From: Glaciecola nitratireducens FR1064
GTDB lineage: Bacteria > Pseudomonadota > Gammaproteobacteria > Enterobacterales > Alteromonadaceae
Direction: 5' to 3'
Length of the DNA stretch: 64,000 nucleotides
Assembly (NCBI RefSeq): GCF_000226565.1
Contig: NC_016041.1
Location: 2,356,001-2,420,000, forward strand
Position 1 is the stretch's first letter; each line of letters starts with the position of its first letter. Of this stretch, positions 24,225 to 32,419 are shown piece after piece. The position numbers and the translations under genes are program-made. Below the pieces are notes generated by a model that was given only the letters and a program-made list of their open reading frames with translations, was not told the origin of the DNA and ran no database searches.

Positions 24225-25172
24225 GTGCCTGATATGAAGCTTTTTGCAGGAAATGCTGTACCTGAACTCGCCCAGAAAGTCGCCGAACGTTTATACACTA
24301 AATTAGGAAATGCCAGTGTTGGTCGTTTTAGTGATGGTGAAATTTGCGTAGAAATCCATGAAAACGTGCGTGGTTCTGACGTTTTCATTATTCAATCTAC
24401 TTGTGCGCCGACGAATGATAATTTGATGGAATTGATTGTCATGATTGATGCTTTTCGTCGTGCATCTGCCGGTCGTATCACAGCGGTTATTCCTTACTTT
24501 GGTTATGCTCGTCAAGACAGACGAGTACGCTCGGCAAGGGTTCCGATTACCGCTAAAGTAGTTGCTGACTTCCTATCGAACGTTGGCGTAGATCGAGTGC
24601 TGACGATTGATTTACACGCAGAACAGATTCAAGGTTTCTTTGATGTGCCGGTAGACAATGCCTTCGGTACACCGATATTGCTCGATGACATGTTCCAGCG
24701 TGATTTTGTTCGACCTATTGTCGTGTCTCCTGACATCGGCGGCGTTGTAAGAGCTCGAGCAACAGCAAAATTATTGAACGATACAGACCTTGCAATTATC
24801 GATAAGCGTCGACCTAAAGCGAACGTTGCTCAAGTCATGAATATTATCGGTGATGTTAAAGGGCGCGACTGTATTATCGTCGATGACATGATTGACACCG
24901 GCGGAACGCTAGCGAAAGCAGCTGAAGCATTGAAAGAACATGGAGCTGCAAGAGTCTTTGCATACGCAACACATGCAATATTCTCTGGTAACGCTGTGCA
25001 GAATCTTCGAGACTCTGTTATTGATGAAATTATTATTACTGACAGTATCCCACTTAGCGCAGAAATGAGAGCATTGAAGAAAGTGAAACAATTATCACTG
25101 TCAGAAATGTTAGCGGAAACCATTCGACGTATTAGCAACGAAGAATCTATATCTGCAATGTTTGAATACTAA
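24225..25172 (+). CDS. prs: Ribose-phosphate pyrophosphokinase (PRPP synthetase)
   Basis: Makes PRPP from ribose 5-phosphate and ATP for purine, pyrimidine, His, Trp and NAD synthesis. The 315-aa product starts at GTG, as in E. coli, with GAGG upstream; it has [10 protein letters not shown], the PRPP-binding motif [14 protein letters not shown], and [11 protein letters not shown] at the C-terminus. It is the third gene of the lolB-ispE-prs unit, with tRNA-Gln inserted before it, and ends in a strong terminator. Confidence 0.98.
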   Translation: MPDMKLFAGNAVPELAQKVAERLYTKLGNASVGRFSDGEICVEIHENVRGSDVFIIQSTCAPTNDNLMELIVMIDAFRRASAGRITAVIPYFGYARQDRRVRSARVPITAKVVADFLSNVGVDRVLTIDLHAEQIQGFFDVPVDNAFGTPILLDDMFQRDFVRPIVVSPDIGGVVRARATAKLLNDTDLAIIDKRRPKANVAQVMNIIGDVKGRDCIIVDDMIDTGGTLAKAAEALKEHGAARVFAYATHAIFSGNAVQNLRDSVIDEIIITDSIPLSAEMRALKKVKQLSLSEMLAETIRRISNEESISAMFEY

Positions 25173-25189
25173 ATCATAGCTCATTTGTA

Positions 25190-25225
25190 AAAGCCGCAGA
25201 GCGTTAACGTTCAGCGGCTTTTTTG
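25190..25225 (+). terminator. Rho-independent terminator of prs
   Basis: AAAAGCCGC (25190-25198) pairs with GCGGCTTTT (25215-25223), followed by more T. It begins 17 bp after the stop. Confidence 0.93.
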
Positions 25226-25369
25226 TTTATGGACTTTCTCAAAAGAAGCTCCTAACTCTAACACCACTGCCCTTTTGCGACCTCAAACTATGATATAAAC
25301 CTGTGGCGATTAATAGTAAGATATTCCCACGTTCAATTACGCCAACTTACGTTTTAAGGAAGGAGCAGT

Positions 25370-25885
25370 ATGTCAGCATCAAAAGTTTCTATTACCAGCT
25401 TAATATTGGTAAGCGCAATGTTATCGGGCTGCGGTGAAAAAACCGAAAAAGAAGAGTCCACGCTTAATTCTTCAACTGAAATGAGTCAAGACAACCAGTC
25501 AAATCTATCTGATGATAAAAACACACAAGAATCTACAACAAGTGCTAACGATAAAGTTACAGAACTTGGATTGAGTGATGATATGCAAGAACTCAAAAGT
25601 GATAAATCAAAATTACTAACGTTGAAAGGCCAGGTTTTATTTCAAGAGTTTGAAGGTGGCTTTTTTGGTTTTATCGATGAAAATGGAAATAAGTACACGC
25701 CTATTGGAATGGATAAAAAGCATTTAAGGCACGGTTTAGTAATAGAATTAAGCGGTAGAGTTATACCGGACATGATCACTACAACCCAGTTTGGTGAAGC
25801 GATTAAAGTTGAAAGCGTCTCTATTATAGATGAATCAAACGCTGCAGAGCTAGGGCGCCCAGAGCTCACTAAAAAAGACATCTAA
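25370..25885 (+). CDS. Small lipoprotein, unknown function
   Basis: A 171-aa protein with a signal peptide and lipobox LSGC (Cys near residue 22), an acidic, Ser/Asn-rich low-complexity linker (about residues 25-75), and a folded C-terminal part (about 80-160). That part has the look of a small beta-barrel/OB-like domain: LTLKGQVLFQEFEGGFFGF, then DENGNKYTP and IELSGRVIPD. A strong AAGGAAGGAG precedes the ATG. It stands alone between prs and rplY. I do not recognise the family; the OB-like reading is inference. Confidence 0.75.
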   Translation: MSASKVSITSLILVSAMLSGCGEKTEKEESTLNSSTEMSQDNQSNLSDDKNTQESTTSANDKVTELGLSDDMQELKSDKSKLLTLKGQVLFQEFEGGFFGFIDENGNKYTPIGMDKKHLRHGLVIELSGRVIPDMITTTQFGEAIKVESVSIIDESNAAELGRPELTKKDI

Positions 25886-25956
25886 GGTGATCTGAGCCAG
25901 TTCTTTATTGCGAATTATTCACAAAAATTATGCACAGAATATAGTCATTAAAGATA

Positions 25957-25999
25957 CGAACGTTACTATCCGCACCCTGAGGTAAAAATAAAACGTTCG
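25957..25999. repeat. Paired AACGTT palindromes upstream of rplY
   Basis: CGAACGTT (25957-25964) and AACGTTCG (25992-25999) form 8-bp inverted arms 27 nt apart; each contains the palindrome AACGTT. They lie just upstream of the proposed rplY promoter, where a regulator could bind. No known regulator is assigned. Confidence 0.35.
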
Positions 26000-26039
26000 G
26001 ACTTCATCGTAATTTACGCTATCTGAGGCCAACTTTACG

Positions 26040-26068
26040 TTGTTTGTTAATAATCACAGTGATAGAAT
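26040..26068 (+). promoter_or_regulatory. Candidate rplY promoter
   Basis: TTGTTT (26040-26045), 17-bp spacer, TAGAAT (26063-26068), followed by a G+C-rich discriminator GCGCCGCCC typical of growth-rate-controlled promoters. The start would fall near 26074. Confidence 0.5.
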
Positions 26069-26073
26069 GCGCC

Positions 26074-26102
26074 GCCCGTTTTAGTACGGGCTTTTGTTTT
26101 TT
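26074..26102 (+). terminator. Terminator-like hairpin upstream of rplY
   Basis: GCCCGT (26074-26079), loop TTTAGT, ACGGGC (26086-26091), then TTTTGTTTTTT. It may end the upstream lipoprotein transcript, or, since the rplY promoter appears to start here, be a 5'-end or attenuator hairpin of the rplY leader. Confidence 0.7.
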
Positions 26103-26206
26103 ACTGTGTTGTGTTCTTAATTCGTATTATTTTATGTAGGTCATTTTTCCTTGCATATACCAATAGAATTAGGCAACAGCATATAAAAAGTAAGGAACGA
26201 CAACGT

Positions 26207-26231
26207 ACTCGATTTGGTCGCGAAATCGAGT
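26207..26231 (+). promoter_or_regulatory. Leader hairpin before rplY (candidate L25 autoregulatory site)
   Basis: Perfect 9-bp stem ACTCGATTT (26207-26215) and AAATCGAGT (26223-26231) with loop GGTCGCG, ending 30 nt before the rplY ATG. Autogenous control of rplY is known in gammaproteobacteria; assigning this hairpin to it is inference. Confidence 0.45.
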
Positions 26232-26261
26232 TTATTAAACTACTATATTTGGAGACATAAC

Positions 26262-26909
26262 ATGTCTGACGCAATTTTTAAATTGGATGCAACTATCCGA
26301 ACTGACCTAGGGAAAGGTGCGAGCCGCCGCCTTCGTCTACAGGATAAAGTGCCTGCAATCGTATACGGTGGTGATGAAGCACCAGTATCTATTACGCTTG
26401 ATCACAACAAAGTGAACCAAGCACAAGATTTCGAAGCTTTTTACTCACACGTGTTGACTATCAACATCGAAGGTAAAAAAGTAGAAGCACTTGTAAAAGA
26501 TATGCAACGTCACCCTTACAAGCCAAAAGTAACGCACATCGATTTCCAGCGTGTTATTGCTGGCCAATCATTAACGACTAATGTTCCTATTCACTTTATT
26601 AACGAAGCTGAATCTGATGCGATTAAATTTAATGGCGGTCACGCTGAGCATCACATGAACGACATCGAAATCACTTGTTTGCCTAAAAACCTACCAGAAT
26701 ATATCGAAGTTGATTTGAAGAACATTGAAATTGGTCAAACAATTCACTTGTCTGACGTTACCTTCCCTAAAGGCGTTGAGTCAGTAGAGTTAGGCAAAGG
26801 CGAAGAGCATGATTTAGCAGTTGTTACTGTTAAAACAGCTAAAGGCCCAAGCGTTGAAGAAGATGCTGACGATGCAGCTGAAGGTGAAGCAGACACTACT
26901 GCGGAATAA
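26262..26909 (+). CDS. rplY: 50S ribosomal protein L25 (long CTC form)
   Basis: Binds 5S rRNA in the large subunit. The 215-aa product has the N-terminal L25 domain (residues 1-95: [38 protein letters not shown]) plus the C-terminal TL5/CTC beta domain and an acidic tail. E. coli has only the short 94-aa form. ATG 26262 is chosen because of GGAGAC upstream and [10 protein letters not shown]; an upstream in-frame extension to 26214 would be inside the leader hairpin. pth follows after 5 bp. Confidence 0.95.
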   Translation: MSDAIFKLDATIRTDLGKGASRRLRLQDKVPAIVYGGDEAPVSITLDHNKVNQAQDFEAFYSHVLTINIEGKKVEALVKDMQRHPYKPKVTHIDFQRVIAGQSLTTNVPIHFINEAESDAIKFNGGHAEHHMNDIEITCLPKNLPEYIEVDLKNIEIGQTIHLSDVTFPKGVESVELGKGEEHDLAVVTVKTAKGPSVEEDADDAAEGEADTTAE

Positions 26910-26914
26910 TCAGT

Positions 26915-27499
26915 TTGTCTGACATTCGTCTAATCGTGGGCCTGGGTAATCCAGGCCCCGAATATCAAAACACTCGTCACAATGCGGGTGCTATGTTTGT
27001 TGAAAGCTTAGCTTCAAGGTTTAACTGCCCTTTAAAGTTTGAAAGTAAGTTTTTTGGTTTCACTGGTCGCTTTACTCTGCACGGTAGAGACATCCGCTTA
27101 CTCATTCCAACAACCTTCATGAATAGAAGTGGGCAAGCCGTTGCTGCATTAGCGAACTTCTACAAAATAGATTACACCCAACTATTAGTTGCGTTCGATG
27201 AACTCGACTTTGAGCCCGGCATCGCTAAATTTAAAATAGGCGGAAGCTCTACGCAGAATGGCATTCGCGACATTGTTGCCAATTTAGCCAATCAGCGTGA
27301 ATTTTTGCGTTTGAGAATAGGAATTGGCCATCCCGGTCACAAAGGTAAAGTGACGGGTCATGTTTTAGGTAAAGCTTCACAAGCTGAGCAAGAAAAAATA
27401 GATGCGGCTATAGACGAAGCTATACGCTGCACAGAAATATTGATTAAACAAGATTTAGTCTCTGCCACACAGCGCTTACACTCTTTTAAAGCGGATTAA
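26915..27499 (+). CDS. pth: Peptidyl-tRNA hydrolase, with altered substrate loop
   Basis: Releases peptides from dropped-off peptidyl-tRNA. The 194-aa product (same as E. coli) has [20 protein letters not shown] with catalytic His22, FMNRSGQ, and the conserved Asp in FDELD. The usual loop GGGHGGHNGL is here GGSSTQNGI: one residue shorter, with Gln114 where E. coli has His113, although Asn115 is kept. The start is TTG 26915, 6 nt after the rplY stop, with GGAA upstream. It forms an operon with rplY and ychF. Confidence 0.95.
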   Translation: MSDIRLIVGLGNPGPEYQNTRHNAGAMFVESLASRFNCPLKFESKFFGFTGRFTLHGRDIRLLIPTTFMNRSGQAVAALANFYKIDYTQLLVAFDELDFEPGIAKFKIGGSSTQNGIRDIVANLANQREFLRLRIGIGHPGHKGKVTGHVLGKASQAEQEKIDAAIDEAIRCTEILIKQDLVSATQRLHSFKAD

Positions 27500-27563
27500 G
27501 TATTATTTGGTATTGCGCATAGCGCAGTACTTCTCAAGAAATAGATATTAAAGGACAACGAAT

Positions 27564-28655
27564 ATGGGTTTCAAATGCGGCATTGTCGGCCTTCCGAACG
27601 TAGGTAAATCTACTCTTTTTAATGCATTGACTAAAGCAGGCATAGAAGCAGCCAACTTTCCGTTTTGCACGATTGAGCCTAACACTGGCGTCGTACCCGT
27701 TCCTGACGAACGCTTAACTGCATTAGCAGAAATAGTTAAACCTCAGCGTGTTATTCCTACAACTATGGAGTTTGTAGACATTGCAGGCTTGGTTGCTGGT
27801 GCATCAAAAGGTGAAGGTTTAGGTAATAAGTTTTTGGCAAATATCAGAGAGACCGATGCTATCGGTCACGTTGTGCGTTGTTTTGACGACGAAAACATTA
27901 TTCATGTTGCAGGTAAAGTGGATCCTCAGGAAGATATTGATGTAATTAATACCGAACTAGCCCTCTCCGATTTAGAAACTGCAGAAAAAGCGATGCTTCG
28001 CGTTGGTAAACGAGCGAAGAGCGGTGATTCTGATGCTAAATTTGAACTGAAAGTACTGGAAAAGTTGCTACCGCACTTAAATGAGGGAGAGTTACTGCGC
28101 TCTGTTCAACTGAGTAAAGAAGAACATGCGGCAATTGCCTATATGAACTTCTTAACGTTAAAGCCAACGATGTATATTGCCAACGTTAACGAAGAGGGCT
28201 TTGAAAAGAATCCATACCTTGACAAGGTGCGTGCGATAGCTGAAGCCGAAGGCGCTATTGTTGTTAGCGTTTGCGCAGCGATTGAATCAGATATTGCAGA
28301 ACTAGACGAAGAAGAAAAAGCCGAGTTTATGGCTGAGCTAGGGCTAACTGAGCCTGGTTTGAATCGCGTAATTCGCGCTGGTTATAGCCTCTTAACGCTC
28401 GAGACATATTTTACAGCTGGCGTAAAAGAAGTGAGAGCTTGGACTTACCCTATCGGTTCAACCGCGCCACAAGGTGCCGGTAAAATTCATACAGACTTTG
28501 AAAAAGGTTTCATCCGTGCTGAAATTATTGGTTATGATGACTACATTGCATGCAGAGGCGAATCGGGTGCCAAAGATGCAGGTAAATGGCGTTTAGAAGG
28601 TAAAGAATACATCCTAAAAGACGGCGATGTAATTCACTTTAGATTTAACGTATAG
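27564..28655 (+). CDS. ychF: Redox-regulated ATPase YchF (Ola1/EngD)
   Basis: P-loop protein of the Obg family that prefers ATP and associates with ribosomes. The 363-aa product starts [22 protein letters not shown], has [20 protein letters not shown] (G3), NVNE (the altered G4 that favours ATP), and a C-terminal TGS domain with [12 protein letters not shown]. In E. coli pth-ychF is also an operon. It is closed by a terminator. Confidence 0.98.
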   Translation: MGFKCGIVGLPNVGKSTLFNALTKAGIEAANFPFCTIEPNTGVVPVPDERLTALAEIVKPQRVIPTTMEFVDIAGLVAGASKGEGLGNKFLANIRETDAIGHVVRCFDDENIIHVAGKVDPQEDIDVINTELALSDLETAEKAMLRVGKRAKSGDSDAKFELKVLEKLLPHLNEGELLRSVQLSKEEHAAIAYMNFLTLKPTMYIANVNEEGFEKNPYLDKVRAIAEAEGAIVVSVCAAIESDIAELDEEEKAEFMAELGLTEPGLNRVIRAGYSLLTLETYFTAGVKEVRAWTYPIGSTAPQGAGKIHTDFEKGFIRAEIIGYDDYIACRGESGAKDAGKWRLEGKEYILKDGDVIHFRFNV

Positions 28656-28664
28656 AACAAGTTT

Positions 28665-28701
28665 AAGCCCACTATATAACGAATATACTGGGCTTTTTTT
28701 T
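28665..28701 (+). terminator. Rho-independent terminator of ychF
   Basis: AAGCCCA (28665-28671) and TGGGCTT (28689-28695) with additional inner TATAT/ATATA pairing, then eight T. It starts 10 bp after the stop. Confidence 0.92.
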
Positions 28702-28898
28702 CAACGCTCAACGCCATTATTGAGACCTAAAATACGGTACCAACTTAGGCAACATTTTACTTTAATTTTTCTTCATAAATATTTCACACTCTCTACAAAA
28801 CCCAAATGTTAGATTCATCGTACAAAAGCGACATTATGTAAATACGACTTACCAGCGTAGGTCGGCGTTACGTCAATAGTATTTGGTGAACAGACGAT

Positions 28899-29303
28899 AT
28901 GAAAACACAGCTTCCTTTATTACCCGGCGAAACCGCCTTGCCCAGTGCGCCGAACGTCATGCTGGACGATGGTACAAACTGTATACCGCAACATTACTTG
29001 TCTTATCATCATACAAAAGACTCTGTAGAAGACATAGTCGCTGAAATAAGCTACGACCCAAGCTATCTCCTATTTGTCGATGAAGACAACGGTGGGATAT
29101 TCATTCAGGTCGGTATCATTGGTGTAGATAACTATCTAAGTCGACAATCGCAAGAAAGCCTAAAAATCGTGTATGGACGACGTTGGCGTGTTGAACCTCA
29201 GCTTCCCTCTTCTGAAATTATACAAACTGCATTTTTAGCACTAATGAAAGCCAGAGAGCACGAAGTGCGAGAGCTCATCAAGTACAAAGAAAAAACAAGG
29301 TAA
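28899..29303 (+). CDS. Unknown protein, 134 aa
   Basis: Product of 134 aa, acidic to neutral and without a signal peptide or membrane helix. It begins with a proline-rich stretch (LPLLPGETALPSAPNVM) and has a likely alpha/beta core around residues 45-105 (ISYDPSYLLFVDEDNGGIFIQVGIIG, then KIVYGRRWRVEP), ending in a charged helix. Start ATG 28899 is the first in frame, with a weak GGTGAA about 9 nt upstream. I do not recognise the family. It is followed within 100 bp by another unknown gene on the same strand, suggesting a pair. Confidence 0.72.
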   Translation: MKTQLPLLPGETALPSAPNVMLDDGTNCIPQHYLSYHHTKDSVEDIVAEISYDPSYLLFVDEDNGGIFIQVGIIGVDNYLSRQSQESLKIVYGRRWRVEPQLPSSEIIQTAFLALMKAREHEVRELIKYKEKTR

Positions 29304-29383
29304 CTACACCCTTTAGTTGCCATCATGACTTGCCGCTAATGGCGATGTCGCGCAGAACAAATGCAAATGATGAGAGTGCTTGC

Positions 29384-29899
29384 ATGAGCGAAACTAAACT
29401 CAAGGAAGTGTTGGCTAAATTACAGTACGATGAAGGCCACTTTGCGCTTACTCAGATTTTGCCACTGAATGGTGAACAACAGCTTATTACCATTGAATAT
29501 AAAAAATCAGAGGCGACAAAATTGCCTGAATTGCTATCGCTAACAAAGCTAAATGTGATCATTGAAGAATCAACAGAAAATGCATTTTTATTTAGTCTTA
29601 TGGACGCACTGCTGCATTTGAGTAACCGCCATGTAGAGGAACATTTTACTTTTAAGACATTTGCACGCTTTTCGAGAAAAAATAGCATTGGAAAGATAAG
29701 CGATTTGTCAGCTAAAACCCGACACAAAGGCCTCACGGAAAATGATGCAAACTTCGCCGTCGCATTTAAACAAAGTAACTACGAAACCGATGAAACGAGA
29801 GTGCCTAGATTATCAGACTCGGTGTTAGGGCAAAAACTCGCTCTGCAAATGCAAAAATTCAATATAGGAACCGGAATATTACCGAGAAAACACCCTTAA
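29384..29899 (+). CDS. Unknown protein, about 171 aa
   Basis: Predicted soluble protein. ATG 29384 (MSETKLKEVLAKLQYDEGHF) has GAGAG about 8 nt upstream; in-frame ATGs at 29339 and 29345 would add 13-15 residues. The N-terminal 85 residues look alpha/beta (QQLITIEYK, LNVIIEE); the C-terminal half is basic and polar (RFSRKNSIGKISDLSAKTRHKG) with little predicted hydrophobic core. No motif is recognised. Same strand as the 134-aa gene before it and ahead of the tRNA cluster. Confidence 0.65.
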   Translation: MSETKLKEVLAKLQYDEGHFALTQILPLNGEQQLITIEYKKSEATKLPELLSLTKLNVIIEESTENAFLFSLMDALLHLSNRHVEEHFTFKTFARFSRKNSIGKISDLSAKTRHKGLTENDANFAVAFKQSNYETDETRVPRLSDSVLGQKLALQMQKFNIGTGILPRKHP

Positions 29900-29965
29900 T
29901 GTTGGTCATTATTTAGCTTTCTTGATTATTTTGTGTCCAACCAGTTATTTCATGCAAAAAAGGGG

Positions 29966-29994
29966 TTGACGACCTCACTTCAACTGAGCATAAT
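29966..29994 (+). promoter_or_regulatory. Promoter of the tRNA Met-Leu-Gln-Gln cluster
   Basis: TTGACG (29966-29971), exact 17-bp spacer, CATAAT (29989-29994), then the G+C-rich discriminator ACGCGCC, the pattern of stringently controlled stable-RNA promoters. The start would lie about 35 bp before tRNA-Met. Confidence 0.8.
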
Positions 29995-30037
29995 ACGCGC
30001 CACTCTGAAACAGACAAGCGCTGTGAGGGGTAATGAT

Positions 30038-30114
30038 GGCTACGTAGCTCAGCTGGTTAGAGCACATCACTCATAATGATGGGGTCGCAGGTTCGAGTCC
30101 CGCCGTAGCCACCA
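30038..30114 (+). tRNA. tRNA-Met (elongator, CAU)
   Basis: 77 nt with encoded CCA. Acceptor GGCTACG/CGTAGCC, anticodon loop CTCATAA giving CAT, and near identity to E. coli metT (elongator), not to initiator or Ile2 tRNA. First gene of the cluster. Confidence 0.96.
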
Positions 30115-30149
30115 ATTCACTTATTAGGAATAATATGTGACTGAGATAT

Positions 30150-30234
30150 GCGGGAGTGGTGGAATTGGTAGACACGCTGGATTTAGGTTCCAGTGCTTCA
30201 CGGCGTGAGAGTTCAAGTCTCTCCTTCCGCACCA
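30150..30234 (+). tRNA. tRNA-Leu (UAG)
   Basis: 85 nt class II tRNA with a long variable arm (TGCTTCACGGCGTG), acceptor GCGGGAG/CTTCCGC, anticodon loop TTTAGGT giving TAG, and encoded CCA. It equals leuW in the E. coli metT operon. Confidence 0.96.
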
Positions 30235-30246
30235 AAAAAAAACTGT

Positions 30247-30322
30247 TGGGGTATAGCCAAGTTGGTAAGGCAACGGGTTTTGATCCCGTCATTCGTAGGT
30301 TCGAGTCCTGCTACCCCAGCCA
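30247..30322 (+). tRNA. tRNA-Gln (UUG), copy 2
   Basis: Same body as the copy before prs, but anticodon stem ACGGG/CCCGT and T-loop GTTCGAG. Encoded GCCA end. Only 12 bp after tRNA-Leu. Confidence 0.97.
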
Positions 30323-30335
30323 ATCAGTTTTTTAA

Positions 30336-30353
30336 AACTCAAAATTTTGAGTT
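30336..30353. repeat. Perfect palindrome between the two tRNA-Gln copies
   Basis: 18-bp palindrome AACTCAAAATTTTGAGTT in the 58-bp spacer. In the precursor RNA it would form a small stem and may guide processing. Confidence 0.55.
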
Positions 30354-30380
30354 GTAATTTAGAACATCCTTGATTACTCT

Positions 30381-30456
30381 TGGGGTATAGCCAAGTTGGT
30401 AAGGCAACGGGTTTTGATCCCGTCATTCGTAGGTTCGAGTCCTGCTACCCCAGCCA
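30381..30456 (+). tRNA. tRNA-Gln (UUG), copy 3
   Basis: Identical to copy 2 across the tRNA body. Last gene of the cluster; a terminator follows 10 bp later. Confidence 0.97.
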
Positions 30457-30465
30457 AATTTCACG

Positions 30466-30489
30466 AACGCCGGTTTATCCGGCGTTTTT
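30466..30489 (+). terminator. Rho-independent terminator of the tRNA cluster
   Basis: AACGCCGG (30466-30473), loop TTTAT, CCGGCGTT (30479-30486), T-run. Confidence 0.93.
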
Positions 30490-30510
30490 GCGTTTTAAAG
30501 GAAAAGAATT

Positions 30511-32007
30511 TTGTTACTTGACTCAGTCACGAAGAACCAAACCCTCAGCACCGAATTTTCAGACATTTTTTCTCAATTATTTTTTAATGCCAGTGAGGCC
30601 GTCACTAACACTGTCGACTTCATCAACATGGTGTTGTGGGGTGATGGGCAGGTGCTTATCTTCATGCTCTTGATTGCGGGCGTCTGGTTTACAGTAAAAC
30701 TTAAATTCATCCAGTTACTAAACTTCAAACATATGTTTTCCTTGCTGAAAGGCAGTAGCAAAAGTGACGCCGCGGGGATCAGTTCGTTCCAAGCGCTATG
30801 CACTAGCCTATCGGCGAGAGTCGGCACCGGTAATTTAGCCGGTGTTGCTGTGGCTATATCATTAGGTGGTGCTGGCGCAATATTTTGGATGTGGGTTATT
30901 GCCCTGCTCGGCATGGCAACTGGTTATGCTGAAAGCGTATTAGGCCAAGTATATAAAATAAAAGATGAGAACGGTGAATATAGAGGCGGCCCAGCATACT
31001 ATATCAAGCAAGGTTTAAATAATTCGTGGTTCGCTATTCTATTTGCCCTATGTTTATTTTTTGGCTATGGATTTGTATTTTCAGCGGTTCAAGCGAATAC
31101 TATCACTGACGCGCTCAGCAATAGCTATGGCATCGAAACCTTTCATTCAGGACTGGTCATTATCATCTTAGCGGGTTTAATCGTCATTGGCGGTTTGCGC
31201 GCAATTGCAAGATTTGCCGAATGGATTGTCCCTTTTATGGGGATCGCATACGTTTTAGTTGCCCTTGTTATTACCATTATCAATATTCAATTATTGCCTG
31301 ACGTTATCATAGACATCGTAAAATCTGCGTTTGGTTTACAAGAAGCTGGAGCCGGTGCATTTGCCGCGGCAGTGAAGAATGGGATACAGCGTGGATTATA
31401 TTCTAACGAAGCGGGTTCCGGCAGTGTACCGCACGCTGCGGCTAGTGCATCTCCTCATCCTAACCATCCTGTATCACAAGGCTATATACAAATGCTCGGC
31501 GTATTTATCGATACGATGATTTTGTGCACTTGCACTGCTTTCATCATATTGCTAGCTGGTCACGGCAATGAAGTTGGTCAAATGGAAGGTATTCGATTAA
31601 CCCAGACTGCGATGGAGAGTCACCTGGGAGCCTACGGCGGCGATTTTGTTGCAGCAGCGATTAGTTTGTTTGCATTTACCTCAGTGGTCGCAAACTACGC
31701 TTACGGTGAGAGTAATTTACATGTGTTTAAACTAGACAACAAATATGGCCGAGCTTTTTACACGACGGGCTATCTTGCGATGATTTTGTGGGGCTCTATG
31801 GCTGCAGTGCCTAAAGTTTGGGCAATGGCAGATATGGCGTTAGGCTTGATGACCGTCGTAAACATCATCGCTATAGTATTGCTTACACCTACCATTGTAG
31901 CGGTTACAAAAGACTACAATGAAAAGCGCAAGAACCAAGCTAAGATGGATTTTGTGGAAGCTGATTGCAACATTCAAGGTAGCACAGAAGACAAAATCTG
32001 GAAGTAA
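30511..32007 (+). CDS. Sodium:alanine (AGCS family) symporter
   Basis: Inner-membrane Na+-coupled alanine/glycine carrier. The 498-aa product has about 11 membrane helices and the family signatures FQALCTSLSARVGTGNLAGVA and GIQRGLYSNEAGSGSVPHAA. The start is TTG 30511 with AAAGGA 8 nt upstream; the first 35 residues are amphipathic and polar. It follows the tRNA cluster terminator, and no promoter is obvious in the 20-bp gap, so transcription may include read-through. Confidence 0.94.
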   Translation: MLLDSVTKNQTLSTEFSDIFSQLFFNASEAVTNTVDFINMVLWGDGQVLIFMLLIAGVWFTVKLKFIQLLNFKHMFSLLKGSSKSDAAGISSFQALCTSLSARVGTGNLAGVAVAISLGGAGAIFWMWVIALLGMATGYAESVLGQVYKIKDENGEYRGGPAYYIKQGLNNSWFAILFALCLFFGYGFVFSAVQANTITDALSNSYGIETFHSGLVIIILAGLIVIGGLRAIARFAEWIVPFMGIAYVLVALVITIINIQLLPDVIIDIVKSAFGLQEAGAGAFAAAVKNGIQRGLYSNEAGSGSVPHAAASASPHPNHPVSQGYIQMLGVFIDTMILCTCTAFIILLAGHGNEVGQMEGIRLTQTAMESHLGAYGGDFVAAAISLFAFTSVVANYAYGESNLHVFKLDNKYGRAFYTTGYLAMILWGSMAAVPKVWAMADMALGLMTVVNIIAIVLLTPTIVAVTKDYNEKRKNQAKMDFVEADCNIQGSTEDKIWK

Positions 32008-32016
32008 GAACAAATA

Positions 32017-32060
32017 TTCTATTGGTGGGCTACTTAAATAAAGGATACTCACCAATAGAA
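32017..32060. repeat. 11-bp perfect inverted repeat after the symporter gene
   Basis: TTCTATTGGTG (32017-32027) and CACCAATAGAA (32050-32060), 22-nt loop, 10 bp past the symporter stop. No T-run on either strand, so it is a hairpin of uncertain role, possibly a weak or Rho-assisted terminator between convergent genes. Confidence 0.6.
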
Positions 32061-32118
32061 AACACTGCCTGCGTATGAACTCATTCGATATAGTTCGCAG
32101 AAATGTACACTAACTACA

Positions 32119-32155
32119 TATACATCACCTATATATACATCGCCTATATATGCAT
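32119..32155. repeat. 15-bp tandem repeat, about 2.5 copies
   Basis: TATACATCACCTATA (32119-32133), TATACATCGCCTATA (32134-32148), then TATGCAT. The repeat overlaps the last codons and stop of the small minus-strand gene at 32144-32314. Confidence 0.8.
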
Positions 32156-32314
32156 AAAGAGCTGAATGACAAGCAAAATGACTATAAGTGGTATTACCCA
32201 CTTCATAAACTTAGCTTGAGTTTCAGGAGATATCCTCATATTTGACTTCTCAAGCATCGGAACGATAACGATTAAGGCAATAAACAACACTGCCAAAATA
32301 CCTAAAACTGCCAT
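32144..32314 (-). CDS. Small two-helix membrane protein, 56 aa
   Basis: A short frame from ATG 32314 to TAG 32144 encodes 56 residues: a first hydrophobic helix (MAVLGILAVLFIALIVIVP, residues 1-19), a polar turn with LEKSNMRISPETQAKF (about 21-36), and a second helix (WVIPLIVILLVIQLFM). The ribosome binding site AAGGAAATAGTT directly before the ATG is strong, which is what supports it as a real gene. It is on the same strand as ubiF and 105 bp after its stop, so it may be cotranscribed. A quinone or membrane-complex link is only guilt by position. No family recognised. Confidence 0.68.
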   Translation of the reverse strand: MAVLGILAVLFIALIVIVPMLEKSNMRISPETQAKFMKWVIPLIVILLVIQLFMHI

Positions 32315-32419
32315 AACTATTTCCTTATTTAAGATGTAGCGTTAATCCGCTACTTTCTCACTGTTTTTAGACTTCTTTGTGCCCTGTACTGGGCCATGAG
32401 TAATAGTTAAAGACTATTG

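Noticed and set aside
30071-30673. Open frames across the tRNA-Leu/tRNA-Gln region on both strands
   Set aside because: They are translated tRNA sequence and terminator; the tRNA cloverleaves explain the region.
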